Positions 14,820-23,065 of a stretch of 35,654 nucleotides of DNA are shown here, piece after piece. Position 1 is the stretch's first letter. The number at the start of each line of letters is the position of its first letter. The notes beneath the pieces were generated by a model. The model saw nothing but the letters and a program-made list of their open reading frames with translations. It ran no database searches and had not been told where the DNA came from. The position numbers and the translations under genes were made by a program. This DNA comes from Deltaproteobacteria bacterium (GTDB taxonomy: Bacteria; Desulfobacterota; BSN033; UBA1163): assembly GCA_018333535.1 (NCBI GenBank), contig JAGXTA010000105.1:1-35654 (forward strand), read 5' to 3'.

Positions 14820-14975
14820 ATCTTTTTTCAATTACCTCAGTTGTAAGATGGTTTGATAAATTCGAAACACTGTCGTGAATTTTCTATCCTCAGAAGAGCT
14901 ATCAGACAATTTTTGTCAAATCTCTGTCCGCAGATTAGGCTATGTTCTCGATCGATCTTCCCTCGCGGAACACCG

Positions 14976-15296
14976 TTATTTCTGTTTCAGAGGAATTACG
15001 TTGGCTTTGGCGGAATCTGCGTTTCTGGGTGACTCCGCCTTCCGCAGAAGATTCGGGGATACGTTCCAGCGCAGTCCATCATCGGTGATTACGGTAACCG
15101 TCTTCCTATTATATCGGGTCAACATGCCGACCACAGGTGGATGATTCCCGGGCTGGAAAATCACACGATCGCCAATCTTAAACTCCAACATCCGCCCATG
15201 CGCCCGCATCTGGTTTAGGAAGCGAAGTCGCTCCACGATCCTATGATTGAGGTCGATCAGTTCCGCTTCGGTAAGTTCTTCAATGTCAATCTTCAT
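14976..15296 (-). CDS. Uncharacterised 106-residue protein with KOW/SH3-like segment
   Basis: The start is ATG 15296, with GAGGAGG 7 bases upstream; the longer frame runs into an intergenic repeat. The first ~35 residues (IDIEELTEAELIDLNHRIVE) are helical. The next ~50, from LEFKIGDRVIFQPG through PPVVGMLTRYNRKTVTVITD and DGLRWNVSPNLLRK, look like a small beta barrel of the KOW/SH3 type. The C-terminal tail is polar. It contains no membrane segment. I do not recognise a named family with certainty. It lies 157 bases before the zeta-like kinase on the same strand and just downstream of a MITE-like element. Confidence 0.72.
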   Translation of the reverse strand: MKIDIEELTEAELIDLNHRIVERLRFLNQMRAHGRMLEFKIGDRVIFQPGNHPPVVGMLTRYNRKTVTVITDDGLRWNVSPNLLRKAESPRNADSAKANVIPLKQK

Positions 15297-15351
15297 GTGA
15301 CTGCCTCCTCGATTCGGACCTTCCGCTATCATGAGCCTGTCCGGGTCATTT

Positions 15352-15496
15352 TTAATTAGTGTCTGTCCATAAATGCCGTAATCTTCTTTTTTTGTCATTC
15401 CCGTGGAAACGGGAATCCAGTCTTTTCAATACGTTCTGGATACCCGCCTTCGCGGGTATGACGAACTAACTGAATTTATAAACAGACTATAATTAA
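15352..15496. repeat. MITE-like element with terminal inverted repeats
   Basis: The ends 15352-15373 and 15475-15496 are 22-base inverted repeats with 18 matches (TTAATTA..GTCTGT..ATAAA). The interior is itself palindromic: GTCATTCCCG, CGGGAATCCAG, then CTGGATACCCGC, GCGGGTATGAC, able to form two hairpins stacked in a larger stem. No coding frame is present. The termini resemble those of the element at 28198-28345. Confidence 0.75.
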
Positions 15497-15518
15497 TAAG
15501 GAGTTCAGTATCAATTCA

Positions 15519-15610
15519 GTTGTTTGAAAAAACTTGTAAAATCCCTCCTCACCTCCCTTTGCCAAAGGGAGGAAAAAGGATTTCCCCCTTTTGATAAGGG
15601 GGGTAATCCG
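15519..15610. repeat. Dispersed repeat family B, copy 1
   Basis: Two consecutive hairpins: CCTCCCTTTGCCAAAGGGAGG and CCCCCTTTTGATAAGGGGGG, preceded by TTGAAAAAACTTGTAAAATC. It is nearly identical to 35302-35400. Lying 25 bases after the activase stop codon, the hairpin-plus-T-rich stretch could also end the minus-strand message. Confidence 0.8.
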
Positions 15611-15634
15611 TGCCTAATGGATAGATTTACGCTG

Positions 15635-16483
15635 TTACAGAATTTCGACTTCTTCTAAGATTCGTTCTTTTGTTTCGATTGGAGCGTTACTCTTTCTGGC
15701 CTTTTCTATAATCTCCTTGCCCATTAAGGCGGCTCCGAGGGCTCCGGTGAGCAGAGGGTCTTCGGGCACAAGAACTTTATGACCCAACTGTTCCGAAAGG
15801 GCGTTAATCAATCCTCTATTTTTAGCGCCTCCACCAGTCACAATGACAGAATCTTCCACCCTTAACCGATTGACCATTCGGCATATCCTGTCCGCAAGGG
15901 ACTGATGGACTCCTGCGAGGAGGTCGGAGAGGGGAACGCCCTCTGCGAGACTGGCAGCCACTTCCTGTTGGGCATAGATGGTACAGATGTTGCTGATCGT
16001 TGCAGGATGGCTGCTTTGCAGGGAGAGATCTCCAACAGTATCCAGAGATACCCCGAGCGTATCAGCGATCACCTCTATAAATCGACCGCTTCCAGCCGCA
16101 CATTTATCATTCATTACAAAATCGACGATCTTTCCTGAAGCATCGATCTTGATCCCCTTCACATCCTGACCGCCGATATCGATGATCGTCCTGGCTTCCG
16201 GAAAGAGTTGGACAATTCCCCTCCCATGGCAGGTGATCTCGGTGAACTGTTTATCGGCAAAAGGGACATTAATTCTTCCGTAGCCTGTAGCGACAATAAA
16301 GTTGATTTCCTGAATAGAAAGGGCTGCTTGTTTCAGGGCCTCTTCCATCACCCTGTTGGCCAACCGGCGCTGCTCCGGACCCGTCGGTCCAATGATCGAT
16401 GCGATGACCCCTTTGTCCAGGATCACGGCCTTCGTCATCGTTGAACCGATATCAATGCCTGCAAAGTAGTCTGGCAATGTCAT
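15635..16483 (-). CDS. BcrA/BadF-type activase ATPase (canonical), CoA-dehydratase/reductase activator
   Basis: A 282-residue protein starting at ATG 16483. It is an ASKHA-fold ATPase of the BadF/BadG/BcrA/BcrD family: phosphate-1 loop GIDIGSTMTKAVIL, ATGYGR, phosphate-2 IDIGGQDVKGIKID and adenosine motif TGGGAKNRGL. Cys128 (NDKCAAGSGRF) and Cys167 (SNICTIYAQ) are the ligands for the [4Fe-4S] cluster bridging two subunits. ATP hydrolysis drives low-potential electrons into the partner dehydratase or benzoyl-CoA reductase. It is last in a four-gene run with two catalytic-type subunits and a second, variant activase. Two different activases in one operon is the arrangement of class I benzoyl-CoA reductases; this one would be the BcrA/BzdQ-like member. 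Confidence 0.88.
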   Translation of the reverse strand: MTLPDYFAGIDIGSTMTKAVILDKGVIASIIGPTGPEQRRLANRVMEEALKQAALSIQEINFIVATGYGRINVPFADKQFTEITCHGRGIVQLFPEARTIIDIGGQDVKGIKIDASGKIVDFVMNDKCAAGSGRFIEVIADTLGVSLDTVGDLSLQSSHPATISNICTIYAQQEVAASLAEGVPLSDLLAGVHQSLADRICRMVNRLRVEDSVIVTGGGAKNRGLINALSEQLGHKVLVPEDPLLTGALGAALMGKEIIEKARKSNAPIETKERILEEVEIL

Positions 16484-16486
16484 CCT

Positions 16487-16580
16487 TTAGTCAGATAGTC
16501 TTATCGTCAGATAGTCTTGTCGTCAATTAGCTTTTTTGTTCTAAACGATACGACGATACGACCATAAGACTAAAAGACCA
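16487..16580. repeat. Imperfect inverted/direct repeat between activase and subunit genes
   Basis: TCAGATAGTCTT occurs twice in tandem-like form at the left (16491-16523), and a related inverted stretch (CGATACGACGATACGACCATAAGACT) lies at the right. It can fold into a long imperfect hairpin and has no coding frame. Confidence 0.5.
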
Positions 16581-16588
16581 ATCATTCA

Positions 16589-17992
16589 TTAGGCTGCCCT
16601 GCTTGTTCGAATCGATTCGAGGGTTTCAACAAAAGCGTCAATTTTGTTTCTCGTATCGACCTCTGAATAGGAGGTGATGTCGATGATATCGCTTTCCAGA
16701 ACCAAGGAGGGCAGTTCCCTGTAACCCTTCTCCTTCTTTCCGTCTTTGCCGATCACATAGACAGGAATGGGTTTATAAATTTTTGACAGTTGATGCAACT
16801 GCCAGATGAGGCCCACATGCCAGGTTCGGCATGAAAATGCCTCATGCATGACGACACCATCGATCTTGTATTCCTCGATTCTGTTGATTAACCGTTCCAC
16901 GTCGGGTTCGGATCCCGGTCTCTTCCTCGCTCTGTCATACCAGAAGGTCCAGTATCCGAGCCACCTCCACGCTAAGTGTTCAATAGGATCTTTCGTCTCC
17001 GGAAGATCCATCTCATGGAGAGGTGCAACCATCCGGTAGGTGGTTTCCGCGGGAAAGGAGGCCCCTTTGCTATTGAAATAATTGAAATCGTTTAAAGCAT
17101 ACCAGGCGGGCAACCCGCCTCCCCACATCAGCCTGTATTTCTCGTTTTCAACCTCGCCCTCTCCTCTGGCAATCTTCTCTTCCAATTCCTTCTTAAGGTC
17201 CACAAAGAAATCATAAGCCTTCTGGGTCGCCATCATAAAGTTGATGGGCACCATGGTATTCATGGCATCGCCTGTCCCCATAGGGCAAGGTACAGCTTTT
17301 CGAAGATCGTAGGTCTCTTCGATCAGGTTCCATGTTCGATCGCTTAAACCCACCAGCTCTCTCAGCCGATCATAATCCATCTTCTTTTTCGTCTGCTCTT
17401 CGAGGAAAGCCACCAGCCCGCGCAACTGTTTGACGATATATTGATGGTAATAGCCCAGGACTTCCCGGTGGTCACGATTCACCTGATAAAGGGGATAGGG
17501 AAGATCGATGTTATAGATGGGTACATCCGGCATGAATTGCTGGGAGGCCTGATACCACTTCGATCGCGGGTCGCAGAGGATCTGACCGCTGGAGATCATG
17601 AAATCAGGCCTGACCTGCCCGCCCCAAGGAGCATCCGGGGGCATCTGCCCCAGTTCTTCCCTCCACTGATCGAAACCGATTCCGCAGAGGGCATAGGTGC
17701 ATAAGGAACGGGAGAGGCCGAGTGATTCCGCTCTTTGGAGGAACCGCTCCGCATCTCTCTTTGCGCCGCAGATGCCGGCAAAGTTCTCTGTCCACACCGG
17801 CACCACATCGAGGGCCCTGAAGATCTCTTCGTGATGGCAGACGATGAAGGTATAGGCCACCTTCTGTTTTCCCTCAGCTTTGGCCTGAAGGGTTCCGGTG
17901 ATGAACTCCTTTACCAAAGGGCCGATAGAAGCCGCCGCCTTTGTAGCTGTCGTCCTCTTCTTCGGTTTCGCCTCTTTCTGCTCCTCAGCCAT
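16589..17992 (-). CDS. 2-hydroxyacyl-CoA dehydratase / benzoyl-CoA reductase family subunit (BcrB/BzdO-like)
   Basis: A 467-residue protein starting at ATG 17992 after AAGGAGG. After a Lys/Ala-rich start it follows the FldB/FldC dehydratase family: FIVCHHEEIFRALDVVPVWT, ENFAGICGAKRD, SRSLCTYALCGIG, VPIYNIDLPYPL and the C-terminal IDGVVMHEAFSCRTWHVGLI. The Cys residues in these blocks are candidate [4Fe-4S] ligands. Its length is closer to BcrB/BzdO (the larger substrate-binding subunit) than to ordinary dehydratase beta chains of about 380. It probably pairs with the product of 18262-19422 and receives electrons from the two activases. Whether it reduces an aromatic ring or dehydrates a 2-hydroxyacyl-CoA cannot be told from sequence alone. 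Confidence 0.85.
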   Translation of the reverse strand: MAEEQKEAKPKKRTTATKAAASIGPLVKEFITGTLQAKAEGKQKVAYTFIVCHHEEIFRALDVVPVWTENFAGICGAKRDAERFLQRAESLGLSRSLCTYALCGIGFDQWREELGQMPPDAPWGGQVRPDFMISSGQILCDPRSKWYQASQQFMPDVPIYNIDLPYPLYQVNRDHREVLGYYHQYIVKQLRGLVAFLEEQTKKKMDYDRLRELVGLSDRTWNLIEETYDLRKAVPCPMGTGDAMNTMVPINFMMATQKAYDFFVDLKKELEEKIARGEGEVENEKYRLMWGGGLPAWYALNDFNYFNSKGASFPAETTYRMVAPLHEMDLPETKDPIEHLAWRWLGYWTFWYDRARKRPGSEPDVERLINRIEEYKIDGVVMHEAFSCRTWHVGLIWQLHQLSKIYKPIPVYVIGKDGKKEKGYRELPSLVLESDIIDITSYSEVDTRNKIDAFVETLESIRTSRAA

Positions 17993-18049
17993 GATTAAAC
18001 CTCCTTAATAAAAAGCCTGGGTTAAAGGGTAACGGTGAGGGTGCCGGTA

Positions 18050-18216
18050 TCGTTAAATTGAAAATGTCGTTTGTCGTTGTCGAAGCTCGTATCGAAACTC
18101 GTGAATAGAATCTGGATGCTCGAGCTTCGTTTTTCGAGCCTCTTGCTTCGATACGAGCGTCGTCACCCATAACCGTTTGACTATTAACCGAAACGTCTGC
18201 CTGCCGGTAGGCAGGG
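18050..18216. repeat. Palindromic repeats between the two reductase subunit genes
   Basis: A 12-base exact inverted pair (GCTCGTATCGAA at 18085-18096, TTCGATACGAGC at 18147-18158) encloses a smaller CTCGAGCTTCG/CGAGCC hairpin. A separate CTGCC...GGCAG palindrome lies at 18197-18216, of the same kind as at 12785 and 33700. No frame is present in the 269-base gap. Confidence 0.6.
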
Positions 18217-18261
18217 GCTTTGTAACCTAAACCTATAACCTATTTTCGTCGGACTTCAACA

Positions 18262-19422
18262 TTACCCAATCATCTCCAGAAAGGCCTGGACTCTGGTTCT
18301 CAGTTGCCCCATCGTCCCCGCTGAATAGATGTCCTCCAGATGAAGCAGGGGAAGGTTGAGCGAATGGTAGTAAGCCTTTCTCGCAGGAACCTCAAAGCCG
18401 AAAGGATCACAATATTTATAGACATAGAGGATTGCTCCATCCGCCTTGAACTCTCTCGCGTAGGTTCCGATATCTCCAAACCGGTTGGCGATATCTCCCT
18501 CAAACGTGCCTGCTTTGTTCGCCCTGTAGGTTTTCGGGCAATTGACCTTCCCAAGATATCGGCGGCTGAGCGCCTCGATGGAATCTCCTCCCACATCCGT
18601 CTTCGGAAGATGATCCCTCGCTCCGTTACAGATGGTGTCAGCCACCACATTGCCTCCTAATTCTTCCACGAGTTTGATCAATTCGATATTATCAAGACAG
18701 GCGCCGTCAATGAAAATCCTTGGCCCTTTTTGGGGGAGAGAATTCTTTCTTCCCTTCACCCCTGTCAGAACCTGGTCGAACAGGTCATTCGATTCCTCGA
18801 TGGGCAGGCTCGATCCAGCCGTGAGGGTCATCGTCAATTCGGTTCCCGAGATGAGGGGCGGGTCAGTCTTTCTCAATTCATAGAGGGCTCTCACCTTATC
18901 CCTGTTTTCATTATGGACCCGGATGGCTTGCCTAAGATGCTCTTCGGTAATCGCCTTTCCGGTAAACTTTTCCAGACTCTTTTTAAAGGCGCCTAACTCC
19001 GAATCAAAGAACTCAAAAGACGATTCGTCGCAGACGCTCGGGATATTGACAAAATGAAAATAGGAGAAAGGCAGTCCATAACTCCAGGCGCTGAAACTCC
19101 GCACCATGCTGTCACAGCCATGTGGGATCACCATGCCGGAGAGAAAGTCGTATTTCCCTTTTACCGAGAGGTCGAAGACACTGCGATAGTATGGGCATAC
19201 AATCGTTTCGAGGAGCGTATCTCCCCGGGTAATAGGCTCATAGACACTTCCTCTCACCCGAAAAGGGATGCACCCGGAGGCAGTAATGATTTCAAGGGGA
19301 ACAAGGGAACAGACATAGCCGATGAATTGTTTTCCTTCACCTTTCAGTTCCTTCGCCCTGAGCCCGTAATTGTTATAATAATTTTTTACGATGTCGGAAA
19401 TAGTACTCTGTTTGTCACCCAT
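18262..19422 (-). CDS. 2-hydroxyacyl-CoA dehydratase / benzoyl-CoA reductase family subunit (BcrC/BzdN-like)
   Basis: The start is ATG 19422 with AAGGAG upstream (386 residues); an in-frame extension to 19494 has no ribosome site. It is a member of the HgdB/FldC/BcrC family: IGYVCSLVPLEIITASGCIP, RGDTLLETIVCPYYRSVFDL, VIPHGCDSMVRSF, RIFIDGACLDNIELIKLVEE, ADTICNGARDH and LYVYKYCDPFGFEVPARKAY. Conserved Cys residues, at CSL, ASGC, VCPYY and KYCDPF, are candidates for cluster binding. The length is that of the smaller subunit (about 380). It follows the variant activase by 85 bases and precedes the larger subunit gene, so the two should form the catalytic heterodimer. Confidence 0.86.
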   Translation of the reverse strand: MGDKQSTISDIVKNYYNNYGLRAKELKGEGKQFIGYVCSLVPLEIITASGCIPFRVRGSVYEPITRGDTLLETIVCPYYRSVFDLSVKGKYDFLSGMVIPHGCDSMVRSFSAWSYGLPFSYFHFVNIPSVCDESSFEFFDSELGAFKKSLEKFTGKAITEEHLRQAIRVHNENRDKVRALYELRKTDPPLISGTELTMTLTAGSSLPIEESNDLFDQVLTGVKGRKNSLPQKGPRIFIDGACLDNIELIKLVEELGGNVVADTICNGARDHLPKTDVGGDSIEALSRRYLGKVNCPKTYRANKAGTFEGDIANRFGDIGTYAREFKADGAILYVYKYCDPFGFEVPARKAYYHSLNLPLLHLEDIYSAGTMGQLRTRVQAFLEMIG

Positions 19423-19507
19423 CGACCTTCTCCTTTTTACAATCCCCAGGGATGTGAAAAATCTTACATTCTCTCGAAGAGCAATATACCTCATTGGGTA
19501 ATTTGTT

Positions 19508-20293
19508 TCAATCTTGTATTGTTAAACTCTCCCGGGCGATGAGCGCGGCTCCCAAGGCCGCTATCATATGGGGATGGGGCGGGACAAGAATATCGTGTCC
19601 TCTGATTTCTTTTACCGCTCGTATCAAGCCTATGTCTCTGGCTCCGCCTCCAACCATAGCCACATCCTGTTCCACACCTAATCTCTCAGCCAGGCTGTTG
19701 ATCTGGGCTGCCAGGGCTCTGTGCAAACCTGCCAGAAGGTCTTCTTTTGCAACTTCTTGTGAGAGCCGGGAGATTGCCTCCGTTTCCGCAAAAACGGCGC
19801 ATCCGGTGTTAAACTCGACTCTCTTCTTTGATTTTAAAGATAACTCGCCAATCTCATCCACTTTGACCTGAAGAACCCTGGCAATGACCTGAAGAATCCT
19901 GCCGCTTCCTCCCGCACATTTACCGCTCAATATAAAACTGTGCACGTTTCCATGACCATCCGTGCGGAGGACCTTTGTGTAGAGGTCCCCTATATCAATG
20001 GCGGTTCTCACGGAAGGCAGGAGAGAAGAAACGCCCTTCGCAAGGCAGACGATATCCGATTTGATTTCATCTGCGAAGATGACCAGTTTGGACCCATATC
20101 CTGTAGCGACCGTCCTTGAGATATCATCTACTGACCTCTCTGCCTGAGAAAGTAACTCCTCTCTTATCTTCTCGGCTGTCAGCTTAAAATCTCCTCCGGA
20201 GGCGCACTCAAACGATCCTAACGATCCCTGATCACCGAGGATAACCCCTTTGGATTGCGCTGAACCAATATCGATCCCCAATACGAAAGACAT
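19508..20293 (-). CDS. Variant BadF/BcrD-type activase ATPase (BcrD/BzdP-like)
   Basis: A 261-residue protein starting at ATG 20293, first of the four-gene reductase/dehydratase run. It shares the ASKHA fold with the activase at 15635: LGIDIGSAQSKGVIL, ATGYGSKL and MVGGGARDIGLI. Both cluster Cys residues are present (Cys126 in SGKCAGGSGR, Cys165 in NTGCAVFAETEA). It differs at the phosphate-2 loop, where the usual DIGGQD is DIGDLYT (about 99-105). In class I benzoyl-CoA reductases, as I recall, one of the two activase chains (BcrD) also lacks GGQD. The divergence supports a heterodimeric activase rather than a recent duplication. A terminator separates it from the upstream acyl-CoA ligase, so it probably has its own promoter, which I could not identify. 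Confidence 0.84.
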   Translation of the reverse strand: MSFVLGIDIGSAQSKGVILGDQGSLGSFECASGGDFKLTAEKIREELLSQAERSVDDISRTVATGYGSKLVIFADEIKSDIVCLAKGVSSLLPSVRTAIDIGDLYTKVLRTDGHGNVHSFILSGKCAGGSGRILQVIARVLQVKVDEIGELSLKSKKRVEFNTGCAVFAETEAISRLSQEVAKEDLLAGLHRALAAQINSLAERLGVEQDVAMVGGGARDIGLIRAVKEIRGHDILVPPHPHMIAALGAALIARESLTIQD

Positions 20294-20333
20294 ACACCCC
20301 TTTCAAACATAACGAATAACGGTGAATTCATCG

Positions 20334-20373
20334 AATAAAAAAGGCGAACCGACTTTTTCGTTGTCCGTTCGCC
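20334..20373 (-). terminator. Rho-independent terminator after acyl-CoA ligase
   Basis: On the minus strand the stem GGCGAAC(G)GAC / GTC(G)GTTCGCC with a 9-base loop is followed by TTTTTTATT. It lies about 37 bases after the ligase stop codon and separates the transport/ligase genes from the activase-led genes. Confidence 0.9.
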
Positions 20374-20409
20374 TCCACCTTCTACTTTCCACCCCCTACC
20401 TTCTACTTT

Positions 20410-21993
20410 CTACTTTATCTTAAACGCCTCTTCCATTCCGATATATTTCTTTCTCAGTTTCGGCTTCTCGATCTTTCCGGTAGGATTGCGGGGGACTTCG
20501 CCGAAGAAGATCTTGCGGGGCCGTTTATATTTCGGAAACACCTCACAAAATTTCAAAACCCCTTCCTCCGTCAGGGTTTTTCCAGGCACCACCTCTACAA
20601 TCACACCAACGACTTCTCCTAAGCGCTCATCCGGCAAACCAATGGCGGCCACATCCTTGACGCCCGGCAGGGTGTGGAGAAAATCTTCCACTTCCACGGG
20701 AAAAACATTCTCGCCTCCGCAGATGATGAGGTCTTTCTTTCGATCGACCAAGTAGATGAAGTCATCTTCATCCACCCTTCCCATATCGCCGGTGTAAAGC
20801 CATCCATTCCTGAGCGCCTTCGCGGTGGCCTCGGGGTTTTTATAATATTCCCTCATCACGCCATCCCCGCGGATGACCAGCTCTCCCACCTCTCCCTTCT
20901 TCACATCCTTCCCTTCTTCGTCCACGATGCGCGTTTCCCAATTAAATCCGGGAAGGCCGATCGCCCCGACCTTGTGTTCATTCTCGATCCCGAGGTGGAC
21001 GCAACCCGGACCGGTTGATTCGCTCAGGCCATAATTTGTATCATACTGCATCTTCGGGAAATACTCCTTCCAGTGTTTTACAAGGGAGGGAGGTACGGGT
21101 TGGGCCCCTATGTGCATGAGCCTCCACTGACTGAGTTGATAGTCCTTCAATTTTAGCTCTCCGCTATCGAGTTTTAAAAGGATATCTTGAGCCCAGGGGA
21201 CGAGGAGAAAAATGACCGTGGCTTTCTCTTCGCTGATCGCCTGAAGAACCCATTCGGGCTGGATTCCCCTTAAGATGACCCCTTTCCCGCCCACAATGAA
21301 ACTTCCGAACCAGTGCATCTTGGCGCCGGTATGATAAAGGGGAGGGATGAGAATAAAATTGTCTTTTTTCGTCTGATAATGATGATGATTCTCTGTGATG
21401 CAGGCACAGATCATATTCTTGTGGGTCAAGAGAATGGGTTTCGGTTGGCCCGTTGTGCCGGAGGTGAAGTAGAGACCGCAGGGGTCATCGTGGTTGATGT
21501 GAACATTGGAGGGAGCGGATGGGGCCTTCTCAAGAAGCCGTTCAAAGGGTTCCGCATAGCCTGGCAACTCCTTGCCGGCAAAGATATAGTCTTTCACCGT
21601 GGGGAGCTCATCCTTGATTCCGTTCACCCGGTCAACAAACTCCTCGCTAAAGACCATACACTGGGGCTCTGCCACCTCACAGCAGTACTTAATATCACTC
21701 CCTGAAAAACGGAAATTAAGAGGTACGGCCCATGCCCCCGTCCGGATGATGCCGAAATAGGCGATGAGCCATTCAAGAGAATTCATCATGAGATGGATGA
21801 CTTTGTCGCCCTTCTTGATTCCCTTCTGCATCAGTCCATTGGCAAACCGGTTGGCCTGTTCATCGAACTGTTTCCAGGTGATCTCTTTTCTCTTTCCTTC
21901 GGCAGGCGTCCTTTCAATAAGAGCCACATCATTGGGATAGAGCCGTGCGTTTCTTGCCAGAATCTCTCCGATATGGATGTCTAATTGCCCCAT
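20410..21993 (-). CDS. AMP-forming acyl-CoA synthetase/ligase
   Basis: A 527-residue class I adenylate-forming enzyme starting at ATG 21993 after AGGGGG. Core motifs: YFTSGTTGQPKPILLTHKN (P-loop), YGLSEST, YTGDMGRVDEDDFIYLVDRK, GGENVFPVEVEDFLHTLPGV and the catalytic Lys motif PRNPTGKIEKPKLR. It makes an acyl-adenylate from a carboxylic acid and ATP, then the CoA thioester. The substrate is not set by these motifs; fatty, branched or aromatic acids are all possible. It follows the Liv transporter genes and precedes, across a terminator, the reductase/dehydratase genes, so it probably activates the acid that the transporter takes up and the reductase acts upon. No membrane segment is present. 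Confidence 0.92.
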   Translation of the reverse strand: MGQLDIHIGEILARNARLYPNDVALIERTPAEGKRKEITWKQFDEQANRFANGLMQKGIKKGDKVIHLMMNSLEWLIAYFGIIRTGAWAVPLNFRFSGSDIKYCCEVAEPQCMVFSEEFVDRVNGIKDELPTVKDYIFAGKELPGYAEPFERLLEKAPSAPSNVHINHDDPCGLYFTSGTTGQPKPILLTHKNMICACITENHHHYQTKKDNFILIPPLYHTGAKMHWFGSFIVGGKGVILRGIQPEWVLQAISEEKATVIFLLVPWAQDILLKLDSGELKLKDYQLSQWRLMHIGAQPVPPSLVKHWKEYFPKMQYDTNYGLSESTGPGCVHLGIENEHKVGAIGLPGFNWETRIVDEEGKDVKKGEVGELVIRGDGVMREYYKNPEATAKALRNGWLYTGDMGRVDEDDFIYLVDRKKDLIICGGENVFPVEVEDFLHTLPGVKDVAAIGLPDERLGEVVGVIVEVVPGKTLTEEGVLKFCEVFPKYKRPRKIFFGEVPRNPTGKIEKPKLRKKYIGMEEAFKIK

Positions 21994-22111
21994 ATTGAAA
22001 CCCCCTTTTAGGTTAAGGCTAAGGCTGAGGTTAAGATAATCTCCTTATCGCGGAATCGAACCTTAAAGATTTCATGGCGTCAGTGCAATATTTCACAAAA
22101 ACAGGATTTTT

Positions 22112-22135
22112 AATGGGCGGCCGAAGTCGCCCATT
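22112..22135 (-). other. Hairpin between livF and acyl-CoA ligase genes
   Basis: AATGGGCG and CGCCCATT form an 8-bp perfect stem with an 8-base loop. On the minus strand no T-run follows, so it is not a standard terminator; it may stabilise or process the message between livF and the ligase. It lies within a stretch that also holds GGTTAAGGCTAAGGC-type short direct repeats (22010-22040). Confidence 0.4.
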
Positions 22136-22169
22136 CTTTTACTCTATGCTCTCTGCCCTATGCTTCCTA

Positions 22170-22973
22170 TTACAGCCAGCGTTTACGCCGTTTGTAGGCC
22201 TTCACATCCTTGTACGATTTGAGCGCCCCAGAACTCGCCGTTCCCAGATAAAATTCCTTCACATCAGGATTCTCTCTCAGCTTATCGGCAGCTTCCTCCA
22301 TCATGATCTTACCATTCTCCATCACATACCCATAGGTGGCGATCTGAAGGGCCATGTTCGCATTCTGTTCCACCAGCATGATCGTCGTTCCCTGCTCTTC
22401 ATTGATCCTCTTGATGATCTCAAAAATCTCTCTCACCAGGAAGGGGGCCAATCCCAGGGAGGGCTCATCCAGCAACAGCAGTTTGGGTTGTGCCATCAAT
22501 GCGCGGCCCATGACGAGCATCTGCAACTCTCCGCCGCTGCAGTATCCTGCCAACCTGTTCTTTCGTGCCAGCAAGGGTTGAAAGTAATGGTAGACCAGTT
22601 CGAGGTCCTTCTTATAGGGTTTGCCCCACCGTGTGGCCGTTCCCACCCGAAGATTCTCTTCAACGGTCAATAATTTAAACGGTTGACGTCCTTCCATCAC
22701 CTGAATGATTCCGAGGCGGGTGATGGTTTCCGGGGATGAATTGTGTATGGAATGGCCGTCATAAAGGATCGAGCCCTCGGTCACATATCCATTCTCCGGT
22801 TTGAGCAACCCGGAGATGGCTTTCAATGTGGTGGTCTTACCCGCGCCATTGCTGCCCAACAGCGAAACAACCTGCTTCTTCCTCACAACCAGGGATACTC
22901 CCTTGAGCACCTGGATGACATCCGAGTAGACGACGCTGATATTGTTGAGTTGAAGTAAGATGTTGTCTTCCAT
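22170..22973 (-). CDS. livF: Branched-chain-type ABC transporter ATP-binding protein LivF
   Basis: A 267-residue ATPase starting at ATG 22973 after AGAGG. It has Walker A GSNGAGKTTTLKAI, Q-loop region IIQVMEGRQPF, an unusual signature YCSGGELQML (Cys where LSGGE is usual), Walker B LLLLDEPSLGLAP and switch His region replaced by LVEQNANMAL, typical of LivF. About 25 extra basic residues follow the usual end (FYLG), finishing YKRRKRWL. LivF and LivG power uptake through LivH and LivM. It is the last transporter gene in the run livK, livG, ligase, livH, livM, livF. Confidence 0.93.
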   Translation of the reverse strand: MEDNILLQLNNISVVYSDVIQVLKGVSLVVRKKQVVSLLGSNGAGKTTTLKAISGLLKPENGYVTEGSILYDGHSIHNSSPETITRLGIIQVMEGRQPFKLLTVEENLRVGTATRWGKPYKKDLELVYHYFQPLLARKNRLAGYCSGGELQMLVMGRALMAQPKLLLLDEPSLGLAPFLVREIFEIIKRINEEQGTTIMLVEQNANMALQIATYGYVMENGKIMMEEAADKLRENPDVKEFYLGTASSGALKSYKDVKAYKRRKRWL

Positions 22974-23027
22974 ATCTGCCTCTTAAAGTTGAACGGATCG
23001 TTCCCCGAACGAATCGGTTTTGGGGGC

Positions 23028-23062
23028 TATCTGTGTAATCTTTTTTTCAATCTGTGTAATCA
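23028..23062. repeat. Short repeat related to family A
   Basis: ATCTGTGTAATC occurs twice in direct orientation (23029-23040 and 23050-23061), between livM and livF. It is the same motif that forms the right arm of the family A elements. Confidence 0.6.
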
Positions 23063-23065
23063 TTC

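Noticed and set aside
15519-15610. CRISPR-like repeat cluster
   Set aside because: The repeats are palindromic hairpins without regular spacing or unique spacers; no cas gene nearby.
22074-22673. 199-codon plus-strand frame across livF
   Set aside because: Mostly antisense to the ATPase motifs of livF; His/Leu-rich translation is typical of a reversed gene.
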